A model generated the notes under the pieces. The model did not search any database, was not told the DNA's origin, and saw only the letters and a program-made list of their open reading frames with translations. A DNA stretch of 64,000 nt from Cherax quadricarinatus. Its lineage: Eukaryota; Arthropoda; Malacostraca; Decapoda; Parastacidae. Position 1 is the stretch's first letter. Each line of letters opens with the position of its first letter. The stretch lies in contig NC_091300.1 in assembly GCF_038502225.1 (NCBI RefSeq), forward strand, positions 51,000,957 through 51,064,956, read 5' to 3'. Position numbers and translations under genes: made by a program. This document shows, one piece after another, positions 31,664 through 44,499 of this stretch.

Positions 31664-33707
31664 ATGAAAGTGTATAAACTAAGGGAGGAGGAAGTTCGGG
31701 TGAGATATAAGCGACTATTGGCAGAAAGGTGGGCTAGTGCAAAGATGAGTAGTGGGGGGGTTGAAGAGGGTTGGAATAGCTTTAAAAATGCAGTATTAGA
31801 ATGTGGGGCAGAAGTTTGTGGTTATAAGAGGGTGGGTGCAGGAGGAAAGAGGAGTGATTGGTGGAATGATGAAGTAAAGGGTGTGATAAAAGAGAAAAAG
31901 ATAGCTTATGAGAGATTTTTACAAAGCAGAAGTGATATAAGAAGAGCAGAGTATATGGAGAGTAAAAGAAAGGTAAAGAGAGTGGTGAGAGAGTGCAAAA
32001 GGAGAGCAGATGATAGAGTGGGAGAGGCACTGTCAAGAAATTTTAATGAAAATAAGAAAAAAAATTGGAGTGAGTTAAACAAGTTAGAAAAGCCTAGGGA
32101 AAGTATGGATTTGTCAGTTAAAAACAGAGTAGGGGAGTTAGTAGATGGGGAGACGGAGGTATTAGGTAGATGGCGAGAATATTTTGAGGAACTTTTAAAT
32201 GTTAAGGAAGAAACAGGCAGTAATTTCATGCACTGGTCAGGGAGATATACCATCTTTTAGGAGTGAAGAAGAGCAGATTGTAAGTGTGGGGGAGGTACGT
32301 GAGGCATTACGTAAAATGAAAGGGGGTAAAGCAGCTGGAACTGATGAGATCATGACAGAAATGTTAAAAGCAGGGGAAGATATAGTGTTGGAGTGGTTGG
32401 TACTTTTGTTTAATAAATGTATGAAAGAGGGGAAGGTACCTAGGGATTGGCGGAGAGCATGTATAGTCCCTTTATATAAAGGGAAAGGGGACAAAAGAGA
32501 CTGTAAAAATTATAGAGGAATAAGTTTACTGAGTAGATCAGGAAAAGTGTACGGTAGGGTTATAATTGAAAGAATTAGAGGTAAGACAGAATGTAGGATT
32601 GCGGATGAGCAAGGAGGTTTCAGAGTGGGTAGGGGATGTGTAGATCAAGTGTTTACATATAAGCATATATGTCAACAGTATTTAGATAAAGGTAGGGAAG
32701 TTTTTATTGCATTTATGGATTTAGAAAAGGCATATGATAGAGTGGATAGAGGAGCAATGTGGCAGATGTTGCAAGTATATGGAATAGGTGGTAAGTTATT
32801 AAATGATGTAAAGAGTTTTTATGAGGATAGTGAGGCTCAGGTTAGGGTGTGTAGAAGAGAGGGAGACTACTTCCCGGTAAAAGCAGGTCTAAGACAGGGA
32901 TGTGTAATGTCACCATGGTTGTTTAATATATTTATAGATGGGGTTGTAAAGGAAGTAAATGCTAGGGTGTTCGGGAGAGGGGTGGGATTAAATTTTGGGG
33001 AACCAAATTCAAAATGGGAATTGACACAGTTACTTTTTGCTGATGATACTGTGCTTATGGGAGATTCTAAAGAAAAATTGCAAAGGTTAGTGGATGAGTT
33101 TGGGAATGTGTGTAAAGGTAGAAAGTTGAAAGTGAACATAGAAAAGAGTAAGGTGATGAGGGTTTCAAATGATTTAGATTAAGAAAAATTGGATATCAAA
33201 TTGGGGAGGAGGAGTATGGAAGAAGTGAATGTTTTCAGATACTTGGAAGTTGACGTGTCGGCGGATGGATTTATGAAGGATGAGGTTAATCATAGAATTG
33301 ATGAGGGAAAAAAGGTGAGTGGTGCGTTGAGGTATATGTGGAGTCAAAAAACGTTATCTATGGAGGCAAAGAAGGGAATGTATGAAGGTATAGTAGTACC
33401 AACACTCTTATATGGGTGTGAAGCTTGGGTCTTAAATGCAGCAGCGAGGAGACGGTTGGAGGCAGTGGAGATGTCCTGTTTAAGGGCAATGTGTGGTGTA
33501 AATATTATGCAGAAAATTCGGAGTGTGGAAATTAGGAAAAGGTGTGGAGTTAATAAAAGTATTAGTCAGAGGGCAGAAGAGGGGTTGTTGAGGTGGTTTG
33601 GTAATTTAGAGAGAATAGATCAAACTAGAATGACATGGAAAGCATATGAATCTATAGGGGAAGGAATGCGGGGTAGGGGTCGTCCTCGAAAAGGTTGGAG
33701 GGGGTAA
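31664..33707 (+). pseudogene. reverse transcriptase of the RTE-like LINE, two lesions
   Basis: The frame starts in the linker (REEEVRVRYKRLLAERW) and changes near 32210-32218, where the sister copy has two extra bases. It continues with KGGKAAGTDEI, WRRACIVPLYKGKGDKRDC, NYRGISLLS and EQGGFRVGRGCVDQVF. Motif A is IAFMDLEKAYDRVDR, motif B GLRQGCVMSPWLFNIF, and motif C LLFADDTVLMG near 33036, all intact. A TAA at 33180-33182 replaces a Lys codon (AAA in the sister copy). Reading resumes to GCEAWVLNA, LRWFGNLERID and RGRGRPRKGW. RTE-clade placement is from motif style. Confidence 0.87.
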
Positions 33708-34133
33708 AGGAGGTTTTGTGGGCAAGGGGCTTGGACTTCCAGCAAGCGTGCGTGAGCGTGTTAGATAGGAGTGAATGGAGAGGAATGGTACTTGGGACCT
33801 GACGATCTGTTGGAGTGTGAGCAGGGTAATATTTAGTGAATGATTTCAGGGAAACCGGTTATTTTCATATAGTCGGACTTGAGTCCTGGAAATGGGAAGT
33901 ACAATGCCTGCACTTTAAAGGAGGGGTTTGGGATATTGGCAGTTTGGAGGGATATGCTGTGTATCTTTATATATGTATGCTTCTAAACTGTTGTATTCTG
34001 AGCACCTCTGCAAAAACAGTGATAATGTGCGAGTGTGGCGAAAGTGTTGAATGATGATGAAAGTATTTTCTTTTTGGGGATTTTCTTTCTTTTTTGGGTC
34101 ACCCTGCCTCGGTGGGAGACGGCCGACTTGTTG
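31664..34133 (+). mobile_element. RTE-like LINE, 5'-truncated, with full 3' end
   Basis: The element contains the linker and reverse-transcriptase region of a non-LTR retrotransposon, followed by a 3' untranslated region of about 425 bp. It ends GGGTCACCCTGCCTCGGTGG, GAGACGGCCGACTTGTTGAA, and then (TA)n. No endonuclease domain remains, so the 5' end is missing. A second copy in the opposite orientation starts at 35179, so the two 3' ends face each other about 1 kb apart. Confidence 0.87.
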
Positions 34134-34135
34134 AA

Positions 34136-34882
<747 letters not shown>

Positions 34883-34910
34883 GTGATATCTCCTGTTTAT
34901 TGTGATATAA

Positions 34911-34969
<59 letters not shown>

Positions 34970-35011
34970 CACACACATACACACACATACACACACGCAC
35001 CCATACACACG

Positions 35012-35081
<70 letters not shown>

Positions 35082-35090
35082 TACACACAC

Positions 35091-35178
<88 letters not shown>
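34911..35178. repeat. (AC)n followed by (TA)n
   Basis: An AC-rich run (34911-35090, with CATACACACG interruptions) passes into a TA run that joins the 3' end of the minus-strand LINE. Confidence 0.95.
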
Positions 35179-35181
<3 letters not shown>

Positions 35182-37110
35182 ACCGAGGCAGGGTGACCCA
35201 AAAAAAAAGAAAATCCCCTAAAAGAAAATATTTTCATCATTCAACACTTTCACGTCACTCACACATAATCACTGTTTTAGCAGAGGTGCTCAGAATACAA
35301 AAGTTTAGAAGCATATATGTATAAAGATACACAACATATCCCTCCAAACTGCCAGTATTCCAAACCCCTCCTTAAAGTGCAGGCATTCTATTTACTATTT
35401 TCAGGACTCAAGTCCGGCTATAGAAAAATAGCCGGTTCCCCTGAATCCCTTCGCTAAATATTACCCTGCTCACACTCCAACAGCTCGTCAGGTCCCAAAC
35501 ACCATTTGTCTTCATTCACTCCTATCGAACACGCTCAAGCACGCTTGCTGGAAGTCCAACCCCCTCGCCCACAAAACCTCCTTTACCCTCTCCCTCTAAC
35601 CTTTTCGATGACGACCCCTAGCCCGTCTTCCTTCCCCTACAGATTTATACGCTCTCCATGTCATTCTACTTTGATCCAGTCTCTCTAAATGGCCAAACCA
35701 CCTCAACAACCCCTCTTCTGCCCTCTGACTAATGCTTTTATTAACTCCACACCTTCTCCTAATTTACACACTCCGAATTTTCTGCATAATATTTACACCA
35801 CACATTGCCCTTTGACATGACATCTCCACTGCCTCCAACCGCCTTCTCGCTACAGCATTTACCACCCAAGCTTCACACCCAGATAAGAGTGTTGGTACTA
35901 CTATACTTTCATACATTCCCTTCTTTGCCTCCATAGATAACGTTTTTTTGTTTGTCTCCACATATACCTCAATGCACCACTCGCGTTTTTACCTTCATCA
36001 GTTCTATGATTAACCTCATCCTTCATAAATCCATCCACTGACAGGTCAACTCCCAAATATGTGAAAACATTCACTTCTTCCATACTCCTCCTCCCCAATT
36101 TGATATCCAGTTTTTCTTTATCTAAATCATTTGATAACCTCATCACCTTACTCTTTTCTATGTTCACTTTCAACTTTCTACCTTTACACACACTCCCAAA
36201 TTCGTTCACTAACCTTTGCAGTTTTCTTTAGACTCTCCCATAAGCACAGTATCATCAGCAAATGTAACTGTCAATTCCCATTTTGTATTTGATTCCCCAT
36301 AATTTAATCCTACCCCTCTCCCGAACACCCTAGCATTTACTTCTTTTACAACCCCATCTATAAATATATTAAACAACCATGGTGACATTACACATCCCTG
36401 TCTAAGACATTAAGACATACTTCTCTTCTATACACCCTAACCTGAGCCTCACTATCCTCATAAAAACTCTTTACAGCATTTAGTAACTTACCACCTATTC
36501 CATAAACTTGCAACATCTGCCACATTGCTCCCCTATCCACTCTATCATATGCCTTTTCGAAATCCATAAATGCAAAAAAAAACTTCCCTACCTTTATCTA
36601 AATACTGTTCACATATATGCTTCAATGTAAACACTTGATCTACACATCCCCTACCCACTCTGAAACCTCCTTGCTCATCCGCAATCCTACATTCTGTCTT
36701 ACTTCTAATTCTTTCAATAATAACCCTACCGTACACTTTTCCTGGTATACTCAGTAAACGTATTCCTCTATAATTTTTACAGTCTCTTTTGTCCCCATTC
36801 CCTTTATATAAAGGGACTATACATGCTCTCCGCCAATCCCTAGGTACCTTCCCCTCTTTCATACATTTATTAAACAAAAATACCAACCACTCCAACACTA
36901 TATCCTCCCTGCTTTTAACATTTCTGTCAAGATCCCGTCAGTTCCAGCGCTTTACCCCCTTTCATTCTATGTAATGCCTCACACACCTCCCCCACACTCA
37001 CATCCTGCTCTTCTTCACTCCTAAAAGATGGTATACCTCCCTGGCCAGTACATGAAATTACCGCCTCCCTTTCTTCATAGACATTTAAAAGTTCCGCATG
37101 AACCAGATAC
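35179..37110 (-). mobile_element. RTE-like LINE, second copy, minus strand, heavily broken
   Basis: Read on the minus strand, it matches the 31.7-34.1-kb copy from the ELLNVYEEREAVISC region through the 3' end (CCCACCGAGGCAGGGTGACC is the inverted terminus). Recognisable pieces are CTGQGGIPSFRSEEEQ (37.0 kb), WRRACIVPLYKGNGDKRDC (36.8 kb), EQGGFRVGRGCVDQVF (36.65 kb), GRKLKVNIEKSKVM (36.15 kb) and AMCGVNIMQKIRSV (35.77 kb). Several frameshifts separate them, and motif A and motif C regions are damaged (a stop and indels near 36.25-36.56 kb). The 5' end is truncated near 37.1 kb, further in than in the sister copy. Confidence 0.87.
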
Positions 37111-37281
37111 ATGAACTGTGTCTAGTAAAGCAACAGCGGCACTTCCCCGCTCCATGGAGTATTACCCCATTCCAAACCACTATCCCTTCGTTCCCCCCTA
37201 AAAAATCATAAGCAAAGCTTCGCCTTTAGCTGTATTGATGACATGGTCATACAGCACACTCTTTCACAAATTATTTATGTT

Positions 37282-37969
37282 GTTGGTTCTGTTCACCAAT
37301 CCACTGGTGCAGCTGGTAGTGCTTGTTACAGAGTGATGGCTCTCAAAAAAAAAAAAATAGAAAACAGGGGCAAGCATCAATAACTGGGCCTCCACTCTTC
37401 CATATTCCTAGCACTCAAATGCGTCCAAGTATCAAAGGTTGAGGTTTTAATTATAACTGATTCTCTATCTATAAATGCTCTTAACTCTTTAAATATCAGT
37501 TGTGGCATGCTTGTGTCAGAAGCCAGACACAAGGAGTAGATTACAATCTTGGGCTGTCAGTTAGCAGTTTGAGAGCAATTACACGAAAAGAACTTCAATT
37601 GAACTCTACTGATTTAAGACCGAGGGAGAATGACACCAGTCAGTTCACTTATCGTCATTCTATCATGCAGGAGGAGCCACATGTCTATGGTGCATCCAAC
37701 AAAATAAGCAGACTCTTGGATGTTACTTCCGCCCGGCTCCAGCTGAATTACCAGTATTTTTGGGAGGTTAAATCACCACCAGATGTTGACCAAATGAAAT
37801 GTAAACTTTGTCAGATGAAAAATTGTTGCACCTTACGCCATTATGTACTGGAATGCAATAAAATTAATGAATTCGGAGACAACTCTCTCAGAAATATCAA
37901 AGGTATTTTATCCACAGAGGTATATTACAAACCATTCTGGAAAAATACTCTGACTGCTCACTGTAAATA
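37282..37969 (+). pseudogene. RNase H and C-terminal zinc-motif remnant of a LINE
   Basis: One frame reads VGSVHQSTGAAGSACYRV, resembling the first RNase H motif, with the usual catalytic Asp (YTDGS) lost here. A stop follows near 37386. The same frame resumes with LALKCVQVSKVEVLIITDSLS, where ITDS matches a later catalytic Asp. A shift then leads to the frame starting at 37500, with LNYQYFWEV and a Cys-rich end KCKLCQMKNCCTLRHYVLEC. A C-x2-C-x7-H-x4-C end of this kind is typical of I-group-like LINE ORF2 proteins. The reverse transcriptase is missing. Confidence 0.62.
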
Positions 37970-38836
37970 AAGCATTACCTCTTTTTTGCGTGTGTGTGAC
38001 CTATTTCATGTCGGCATAAAAACTCATTACGACTGTGACCAGATATAAACATGGAAATAGTTCATTACCACTGTAACTAGTTCATCTATCAAAACTTTGC
38101 TGCCCAGTATGTGCCTATAATCTTTTGACTACAGCCCACAGGATGGGTATTGGGTGCATAAAAAAAGATATTAAAATAATTGTGTCTACTGTCTAACACT
38201 GCCTTACTTTGGGTGATCTTGAGGCATCGTTACAGGTTTTTGCTGACATAGCACAAGCCAGTATTGCGAGCCTTCTACAAAAGCTACTGGTGTCAATGAA
38301 ATGGGAGCTTGTCTTTGTTGTGAGAATTATATCGTGGTTGGTAAATATTCTGCGTTATAGCAGTAGACGCAGAAGATTGATGATATATCTGACATTGTTT
38401 ACTTAATCTGATATTTTGCTTCAACAGTGTTGGCATTTTAGACTTGTAATTGACATCGAGTACAGGCGATGGATGACAGATATGGAATTTCAACTAAGAG
38501 TTATCAGTCTCCTTCCCGTATGGTGAATAACGTGCAAGATGCTCGCAGTCGTGCCCGCGATGGTACTCAGGAACAACACCCAGGTGAGGTTATTCAAGAG
38601 AGTGGACAAGAGTTGTCTGCAAAGTCCTAAATAAATTTAATATAGCACTATTTAGGACTGTGCATCTTCTGTTAAAAAGACTCACATATCTACGTATCTT
38701 GATGCTCCTCGTGTGGAAGATACTTGATCTCCTATGATCTCTAAGCTCGTTTTTTACGCAATGAATAACTTACTAGATTATTGCTCCTGAATGTTAGTAG
38801 GTACCCAGCTTAGGTTTATTATTATATTTGTAAAGA
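37970..38836. other. unannotated intergenic DNA
   Basis: The sequence is AT-rich. Open frames at 38209-38406 and on the minus strand carry no recognisable domain. Part of this may be the flank of the preceding LINE relic. Confidence 0.4.
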
Positions 38837-39150
38837 AACTCTAACCCGAAAGAGTTATTTAGTGCCTGGGAAACTGAAAGGAATCAGGTTTGTTGCACAG
38901 AAGGAATTGGTGGTCCAAGTTCCTTGCATCAAGCGATTCTTCATTAGCAATTAGTAGATACCCAGAGATCCACAAGATATCTCCATGTCCAATTTATCAG
39001 TTACTGATATTGTTATATTTATTGGAAAGGGTTAAATCTGTACGAATAATATTGTAAATAAGTTTGATCTAAGAAATGAAAGATAACTCCAATTCCTTGG
39101 ATAAGGAGTCTTTCACAAGCATCAAGACTTTATTCCTTGAAGGAATCAGT
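38837..39150 (+). repeat. SINE-like dispersed repeat, copies 2 and 3 (diverged)
   Basis: The segment 38837-38950 contains ACCCGAAAGAGTTATTTAGT, GCCTGGGAAACTGAAAGGAA and GCATCAAGCGATTCTTCA, matching 28575-28725. A second, poorer match at 39050-39150 has CTAAGAAATGAAAGATAACT and AGGAGTCTTTCACAAGCATC. The copies lie next to each other and lead into the 62-bp satellite. Confidence 0.5.
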
Positions 39151-39325
39151 TATATTTATAATATTCTTCATTATATGTCTTTGATATAATTAAGGATGGT
39201 TCTCCCCTTAATGAGAAGTTGGTGGTGGCAGCGTCAACTTTCCTTTATCTTCATTTCCTTTGTAACATTAATTTCATATATATGCAAATTTTCCCTTTTT
39301 TATCTCCTGAACTAATTGTCCTCAA

Positions 39326-40502
39326 GTTCACTGTGGTTCACTTGTATCTAGTGGCGCAGCCCCATTCACCCGCCACTAATGATAAACGTTCACTGTGGTT
39401 CACTTGTATCTAGTGGTGCAGCCCCATTCACCCACCACTAGTGATAAACGTTCACTGTGGATCACTTGTATCTAGTGGCGCAGCCCCATTCACCCACCAC
39501 TAGTGATAAACGTTCACTGTGGTTCACTTGTATCTAGTGGAGCAGCCCCATTCACCCACCACTAGTGATAAACGTTCACTGTGGTTCACTTGTATCTAGT
39601 GGAGCAGCCCCATTCACCCACCACTAGTGATAAACGTTCACTGTGGTTCACTTGTATCTAGTGGAGCAGCCCCATTCACCCACCACTAGTGATAAACGTT
39701 CACTGTGGTTCACTTGTATCTAGTGGCGCAGCCCCATTCACCCACCACTAGTGATAAACGTTCACTGTGGTTCACTTGTATCTAGTGGCGCAGCCCCATT
39801 CACCCACCACTAGTGATAAACGTTCACTGTGGTTCACTTGTATCTAGTGGAGCAGCCCCATTCACCCACCACTAGTGATAAACGTTCACTGTGGTTCACT
39901 TGTATCTAGTGGCGCAGCCCCATTCACCTACCACTAGTGATAAACGTTCACTGTGATTCACTTGTATCTAGTGGCGCAGCCCCATTCACCTAAAACTAGT
40001 GATAAACGTTCACTGTGGTTCACTTGTATCTAGTGGCGCAGCCCCATTCACCCACCACTAGTGATAAACGTTCACTGTGGTTCACTTGTATCTAGTGGCG
40101 CAGCCCCATTCACCCACCACTAGTGATAAACGTTCACTGTGGTTCACTTGTATCTAGTGGCGCAGCCCCATTCACCTACCACTAGTGATAAACGTTCACT
40201 GTGGTTCACTTGTATCTAGTGGTGCAGCCCCATTTACTCACCACTAGTGATAAACGTTCACTGTGGTTCACTTGTATCTAGTGGCGCAGCCCCATTCACC
40301 CGCCACTAATGATAAACGTTCACTGTGGTTCACTTGTATCTAGTGGCGCAGCCCCATTCACCCACCACTAGTGATAAACGTTCACTGTGGTTCACTTGTA
40401 TCTAGTGGCGCAGCCCCATTCACCCACCACTAATGATAAACGTTCACTGTGGTTCACTTGCATCCAGTGGTGCAGCACATTCACTCACCACTAGTGTTAA
40501 AT
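39326..40502. repeat. 62-bp satellite, about 19 units, very uniform
   Basis: Units of 62 bp read TTCACTGTGGTTCACTTGTA then TCTAGTGGCGCAGCCCCATT then CACCCACCACTAGTGATAAA and CG. The period is exact (CACTGTGG at 39391 and 39453). Variants are mostly GGCGCAG versus GGAGCAG and ACTAGTG versus ACTAATG, arranged in local runs. Each unit contains CTAGTGG and CCACTAGTG, a small inverted pair. The last unit is degraded (CATCCAGTGGTGCAGCACAT). Units are not separated by unique spacers, so this is not a CRISPR array. Confidence 0.97.
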
Positions 40503-40916
40503 GTTTAAATAAAACGTTGCTAGATGTATCGCCCTTTGTTTTTATTCTGCTTAATTAACCGAACTTAACATAATTATAATAAGTTTCGAAAATAATGAAA
40601 GTGTTAGGATCATTAGAGACGTTCGGTAAAGAAATAAAAAAAATTGGGCTTATATTTACATTACGCCTCGGCCAGAACCCGTCCATAAATTAATTTTATT
40701 TTTGTATTTAATCATGCTATTTTATATCCCCACACAAAAAGTTATTTCTTGTGTAAATTTTTATTTCAGTATATTAGCCGATAACAATACCTTCATATAT
40801 GTTAGACTAATCCCGGTGTCTTACGCACTTTGTAAATCACTCGTCAGTATTCAGTCATGTGACACACCTAAAGACTAGAGGTACTAATTTTTTTTTCAGT
40901 CTAGTACCAGTCGCTT
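40503..40916. other. unannotated AT-rich DNA
   Basis: No gene or repeat was found between the 62-bp and 63-bp arrays. Confidence 0.5.
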
Positions 40917-41146
40917 TTAAACATTACTCTGAAAAATGACTCTGACAGCAGTACATCTGTTGAGATGTACAAATCGATTGTGAACATTACTCTGAAAAAT
41001 GAATCGGACACCAGTACATCTTGTGAGATATACTAGTCGCTTGCAAACATTACTCTGAAAAATGAATCGGACACCAGTACATCTTGTGAGATATACTAAT
41101 CGCTTGCAAACATTACTCTGAAAAATGACACTTGATGAGATACACA
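40917..41146. repeat. 63-bp tandem repeat, about 3.6 units
   Basis: ACATTACTCTGAAAAATGA starts at 40921, 40984, 41047 and 41110, 63 bp apart. Because 63 is a multiple of three, the minus strand stays open and shows a 21-residue repeat; no family is recognised and it is not called coding. Confidence 0.93.
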
Positions 41147-41737
41147 TCCACTATATAAATGCTGTTCAGTATGGGTACGAAGTATTTACAGTGGAACACG
41201 TGGAGCGTACAAGTACCAAACAGTGCTTGAATATGATGGATATAGGATACACCATCCAAAATTAATGACACGCTCTACCTGACGCGAACTTAGAAATAAA
41301 CTAGATGAATTTCGGTCGCTGCGCGATCCGTGAAAGATATCCTCGTATTCCTCATTGCCTCAATGCACGCGATTGGAATAGTGCAAAGTTTGACATAATC
41401 GATAATGCAGATAAATATTAGCGTTGAAGGTCGGAAGGCAATGAGAATAGGAATTCACAAATTTTCATACAGAAAAGATCCAAATTTCTTAACAAAATGA
41501 TGAACTGGCACGTACCCCATATCTAACTAAAAGCTATGAAAGATTTAAAAGAAACCAATATCCAGAAAATTAAGATTGAAGTCGCTTTGAAGTTGCGTAA
41601 TAAGTTCTCAGTGTGAAAGGCTTGAAGCTAATCAGTTGCGACTCAGAAATTATCTCACAAAAAGTAGTATTTAATTTTTTTCCAATTTCTTTAATAAAAG
41701 CGATTTTAAAACTACACAGGTCATAATCAGACCAAAC
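41147..41737. other. unannotated AT-rich DNA
   Basis: Short irregular open frames only. No family match or repeat structure is visible. Confidence 0.5.
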
Positions 41738-42614
41738 TTTTCTCTAAGTAAGACTGAACAGCAAGCAAGACTGACCAGGAAGTAAGACTGACCAGTAAGT
41801 AAAACTGACCAACAAGTAAGACTGACCAGCAAGTAAGACTTACCAGCAAGTAAAACTGACCAGCAAGTAAGACTGACCAGCAAGTAAGACTGTCCAGCAA
41901 GTAAGACTGACCAACAAGACTGACCAGTAAGACTGACCAGCAAGTAAGACTGGCCAGCAAGCAAGACTGACCAGCAAGACTGACCAGTAAGTGAAACTGA
42001 CCAGCAAGACTGACCAGTAAATAAGACTGACCAGCATGTAGGACTGACCAGCAAGTAAGACTGGCCAGCATGAAAGACTGATCAGCAAGACTGACCAACA
42101 AGTAAGACTGACCAGCAAGACTGACCAGTAAGTAAGACTGACCAGCATGTAAGACTGACCAGTAAGTAAGACTGACCAACAAGACTGACCAGTAAGACTG
42201 ACCAGCAAGTAAGACTGACCAGCAAGACTGACCAGAAAGTAAGACTGATCAGCAAGACTGACCAGAAAGTAAGACTGATCAGCATGTAAGACTGACCAGG
42301 AAGTAAGACTGACCAGCAAGACTGACCAGTAAGTAATATTGACCAGTAAGTAAGACTGACCAACAAGTAAGACTGACCAGCAAGTAAGACTGACCAGCAA
42401 GACTGACCAGTAAGACTGACCAACAAGTAAGACTGACCAGCAAGTAAGACTGACCAGCAAGACTGACCAGTAAGTAAGACTGACCAGCAAGTAAGACTGA
42501 CCAGCAAGTAAGACTGACCAGCAAGACTGACCAGTAAATAAGACTGACCAGCACGTAGGACTGACCAGCAAGTAAGACTGGCCAGCATGTAAGACTGATC
42601 AGCAAGACTGACCA
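41738..42614. repeat. mixed 13/17-bp tandem array
   Basis: The array is built from GACTGACCAGCAAGTAA (17 bp) and GACTGACCAGCAA or GACTGACCAGTAA (13 bp) in irregular order. Neither length is a multiple of three, yet all three minus-strand frames stay open for 130-240 codons because no unit contains a stop in any frame. The resulting WSVLLAGQSYLLVSL-type proteins are artefacts. Confidence 0.95.
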
Positions 42615-42939
42615 ATGTAATTTTCCACATTTAATTTGCCTGTTGGTCTTTCTTGAACTGGAGGTAATTAGTGAAGTCATTAATTAGTTAATTACTTAAT
42701 AATTATATGTGAAATGACAGAAGGAGGTGGATGTTAAGTTCACAAATTTACTTAACGTGTAGTGGATTATAATTATTACAATATTAATTTGGATAAGCCA
42801 AGTCAAGTATGACTAAAGATTATATTATTGAGTATAATATTAATTTTGCTATGCCAAATTCTGGCAAGAATTTATATTAATTTGTATAATATTAATTTGA
42901 TAAGACAACAACGGGCAAATTAAATGTGGAAAACTACAT
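42615..42939. mobile_element. 325-bp MITE-like element next to the 13/17-bp array
   Basis: The left end (ATGTAATTTTCCACATTTAA then TTTGCCTGTTG) and right end (CAACGGGCAAATTAAATGTG then GAAAACTACAT) form a terminal inverted repeat of about 31 bp with a few mismatches. The interior is AT-rich, with repeated AATATTAATTT. There is no coding sequence. It begins exactly where the tandem array ends. Confidence 0.78.
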
Positions 42940-43070
42940 TTATCTGAATGTATCAGTATGTACATAACAGTTAATGAACAAAGATAATTATTATTTATCA
43001 GTTAGACAAGTAGGAATTTGGGACGCCTAGGTCGCAAAAAATGTCCCCCTTCGATACCTACCACTGTCAT

Positions 43071-43623
43071 ATCCACAAGTTGCTCTGAACCCATTAATTA
43101 CAAATAAATATGTATCACCAGGAATGCTGGTAAATATATAAATTTGTGGACTGTATATTAAAATTAATAATTGATTATATATATACAATTTACATAACAG
43201 AAGAATATATCTTAATATCACTCACCAATTTGACTGGAGATTAAAGTGTTTCATACTCAGAAAACCACACTGTCTATACATGAAAACAACACTGGCCAGA
43301 GTTATAACATAAGACTTATCTGAGGTTCCTGGAGTTGTCTTGTCCAGTCGCCTGATATCTCAAGTTATGCAGGAATGCACATCCAACAATTTCGCCTCCT
43401 ATTTGAGAGGTGTCTGCCCAATTTTACCTCTAGAGCACCAAAAACTCTTCCCATTATTAACTAACGTTTGTGTTGTCTCGTTCAAACATGGCGAGTCTTG
43501 TCTGCGCAGGCGCAGGTGCAGGCTTCCCATTTTCGATAACATAATTTTTATTAAATACAGTATGGCCATCTATATACATATAACTACTGTATTTCTGGAA
43601 AATATATACAGTATTTTCCACAC
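43071..43623 (-). repeat. candidate long terminal repeat of the BEL/Pao relic
   Basis: On the minus strand, sequence directly after the coding relic starts TGTGGAAAATACTGTATA and could end near TGTGGATATGACA. These TG and CA ends and the position just downstream of the Pol C-terminus fit a 3' LTR. No second LTR is in the window, so the boundaries are guesses. Confidence 0.3.
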
Positions 43624-43684
43624 TGCGGCCGGGCGGAGTTCGTTGCTAAACGACTCAAATTACTCCTTCCTTTAGGAGACGATT

Positions 43685-43919
43685 TCAGCCGGTTCTGGCT
43701 TGAGTGGCTGTTCTCCTAGTAGGTCTTACTACGATTTCCTCTTCCTGCATCACTTGGTCAGCGTTACCTTCCGTATCACTCGTGTCACTTTCCCTTAGAT
43801 TTAAATTTACATTTGATTGAATGTCATTTAATTCCATGGGAATCAATTTATTAATTGTGCATAAACTTTCCTGGCCACGACACAACACTTTGACATTCCG
43901 GACAAGACCCTCACGAGCA
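43685..43919 (-). pseudogene. BEL/Pao-type Pol C-terminal fragment
   Basis: On the minus strand, an open stretch reads AREGLVRNVKVLCRGQ, then TINKLIPMELN, an acidic Ser/Thr-rich linker, and VVRPTRRTATQARTG before a stop at 43685-43687. The order R-D/E-G-x-V-R-x-V-x-V followed by a (P/T)I-x-K-L-x-P-L-E-like strand is typical of the domain at the end of BEL/Pao integrases (DUF5641-like), then a basic tail. Everything upstream is missing; a TGA lies a few codons before the match. Confidence 0.55.
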
Positions 43920-43929
43920 TCAACTCAAA

Positions 43930-44499
43930 ATAATGCAATAAGGTAAAATAATACTAGACTATGTCGAAATTAAAAGTGGCAAAATGTCATCTACAGACTC
44001 CATTAGATACACCAAACTTCTAACTAGGTTACAACGGTGTTGAAATTTTTAGGAGGAGGAGCCTGTCACTATTTATCACATAGAAAAAAAATTGGGAATG
44101 ACTTATGTAGCATTATGTACTGGCAGAAATGCGTTCAGTCCCATGAATCTTGCTCTAGATGCGTTGTAGATAAAAATTTGTTGCCGTGTTGAATCAGGCG
44201 TTCTTCAGTTTAAACGAGAAATTTATGAGAAAGCTAACGAAAATGTGGCAACAAATAAAAAAATCTTCCCTTGTTAAGTTTAAAAAAAAACACTACTACG
44301 GGTTTTCTAATTCTTTTCTTACTATTTTTCATTTTTATTCTATTTAATATTCTACAGTCATTTTGGAAAAAAAATATTTGATATTGAGTTTTTCAAGAAT
44401 CTAATTTCATAAAATTTGAGAAAAAGGAAAATTAACATCCACACAGCCCAAAATTAATACAAAAAAAAAATTATTTAGATACACCAGCAATAAAAGTTC
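43930..44499. other. unannotated AT-rich DNA
   Basis: A GAATCAGGCGTTCTTCAGTT stretch near 44190 faintly recalls the dispersed repeat at 6.3 and 58 kb. Nothing else is recognisable. Confidence 0.4.

Noticed and set aside
37500..37970. A host zinc-finger gene suggested by the Cys-rich end.
   Set aside because: The upstream frame has RNase H-like remnants and the Cys/His spacing fits LINE ORF2 ends, so it is called a retroelement relic.
39326..40502. Regular 62-bp repeats considered as a CRISPR array.
   Set aside because: There are no unique spacers and no cas genes, and the context is eukaryotic. Whole units are identical, so this is a satellite.
41671..42680. Leu/Ser/Trp/Gln-rich frames of 130-240 codons resembling a membrane protein.
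   Set aside because: All three minus-strand frames read the same peptide words from 13- and 17-bp units, a repeat artefact.
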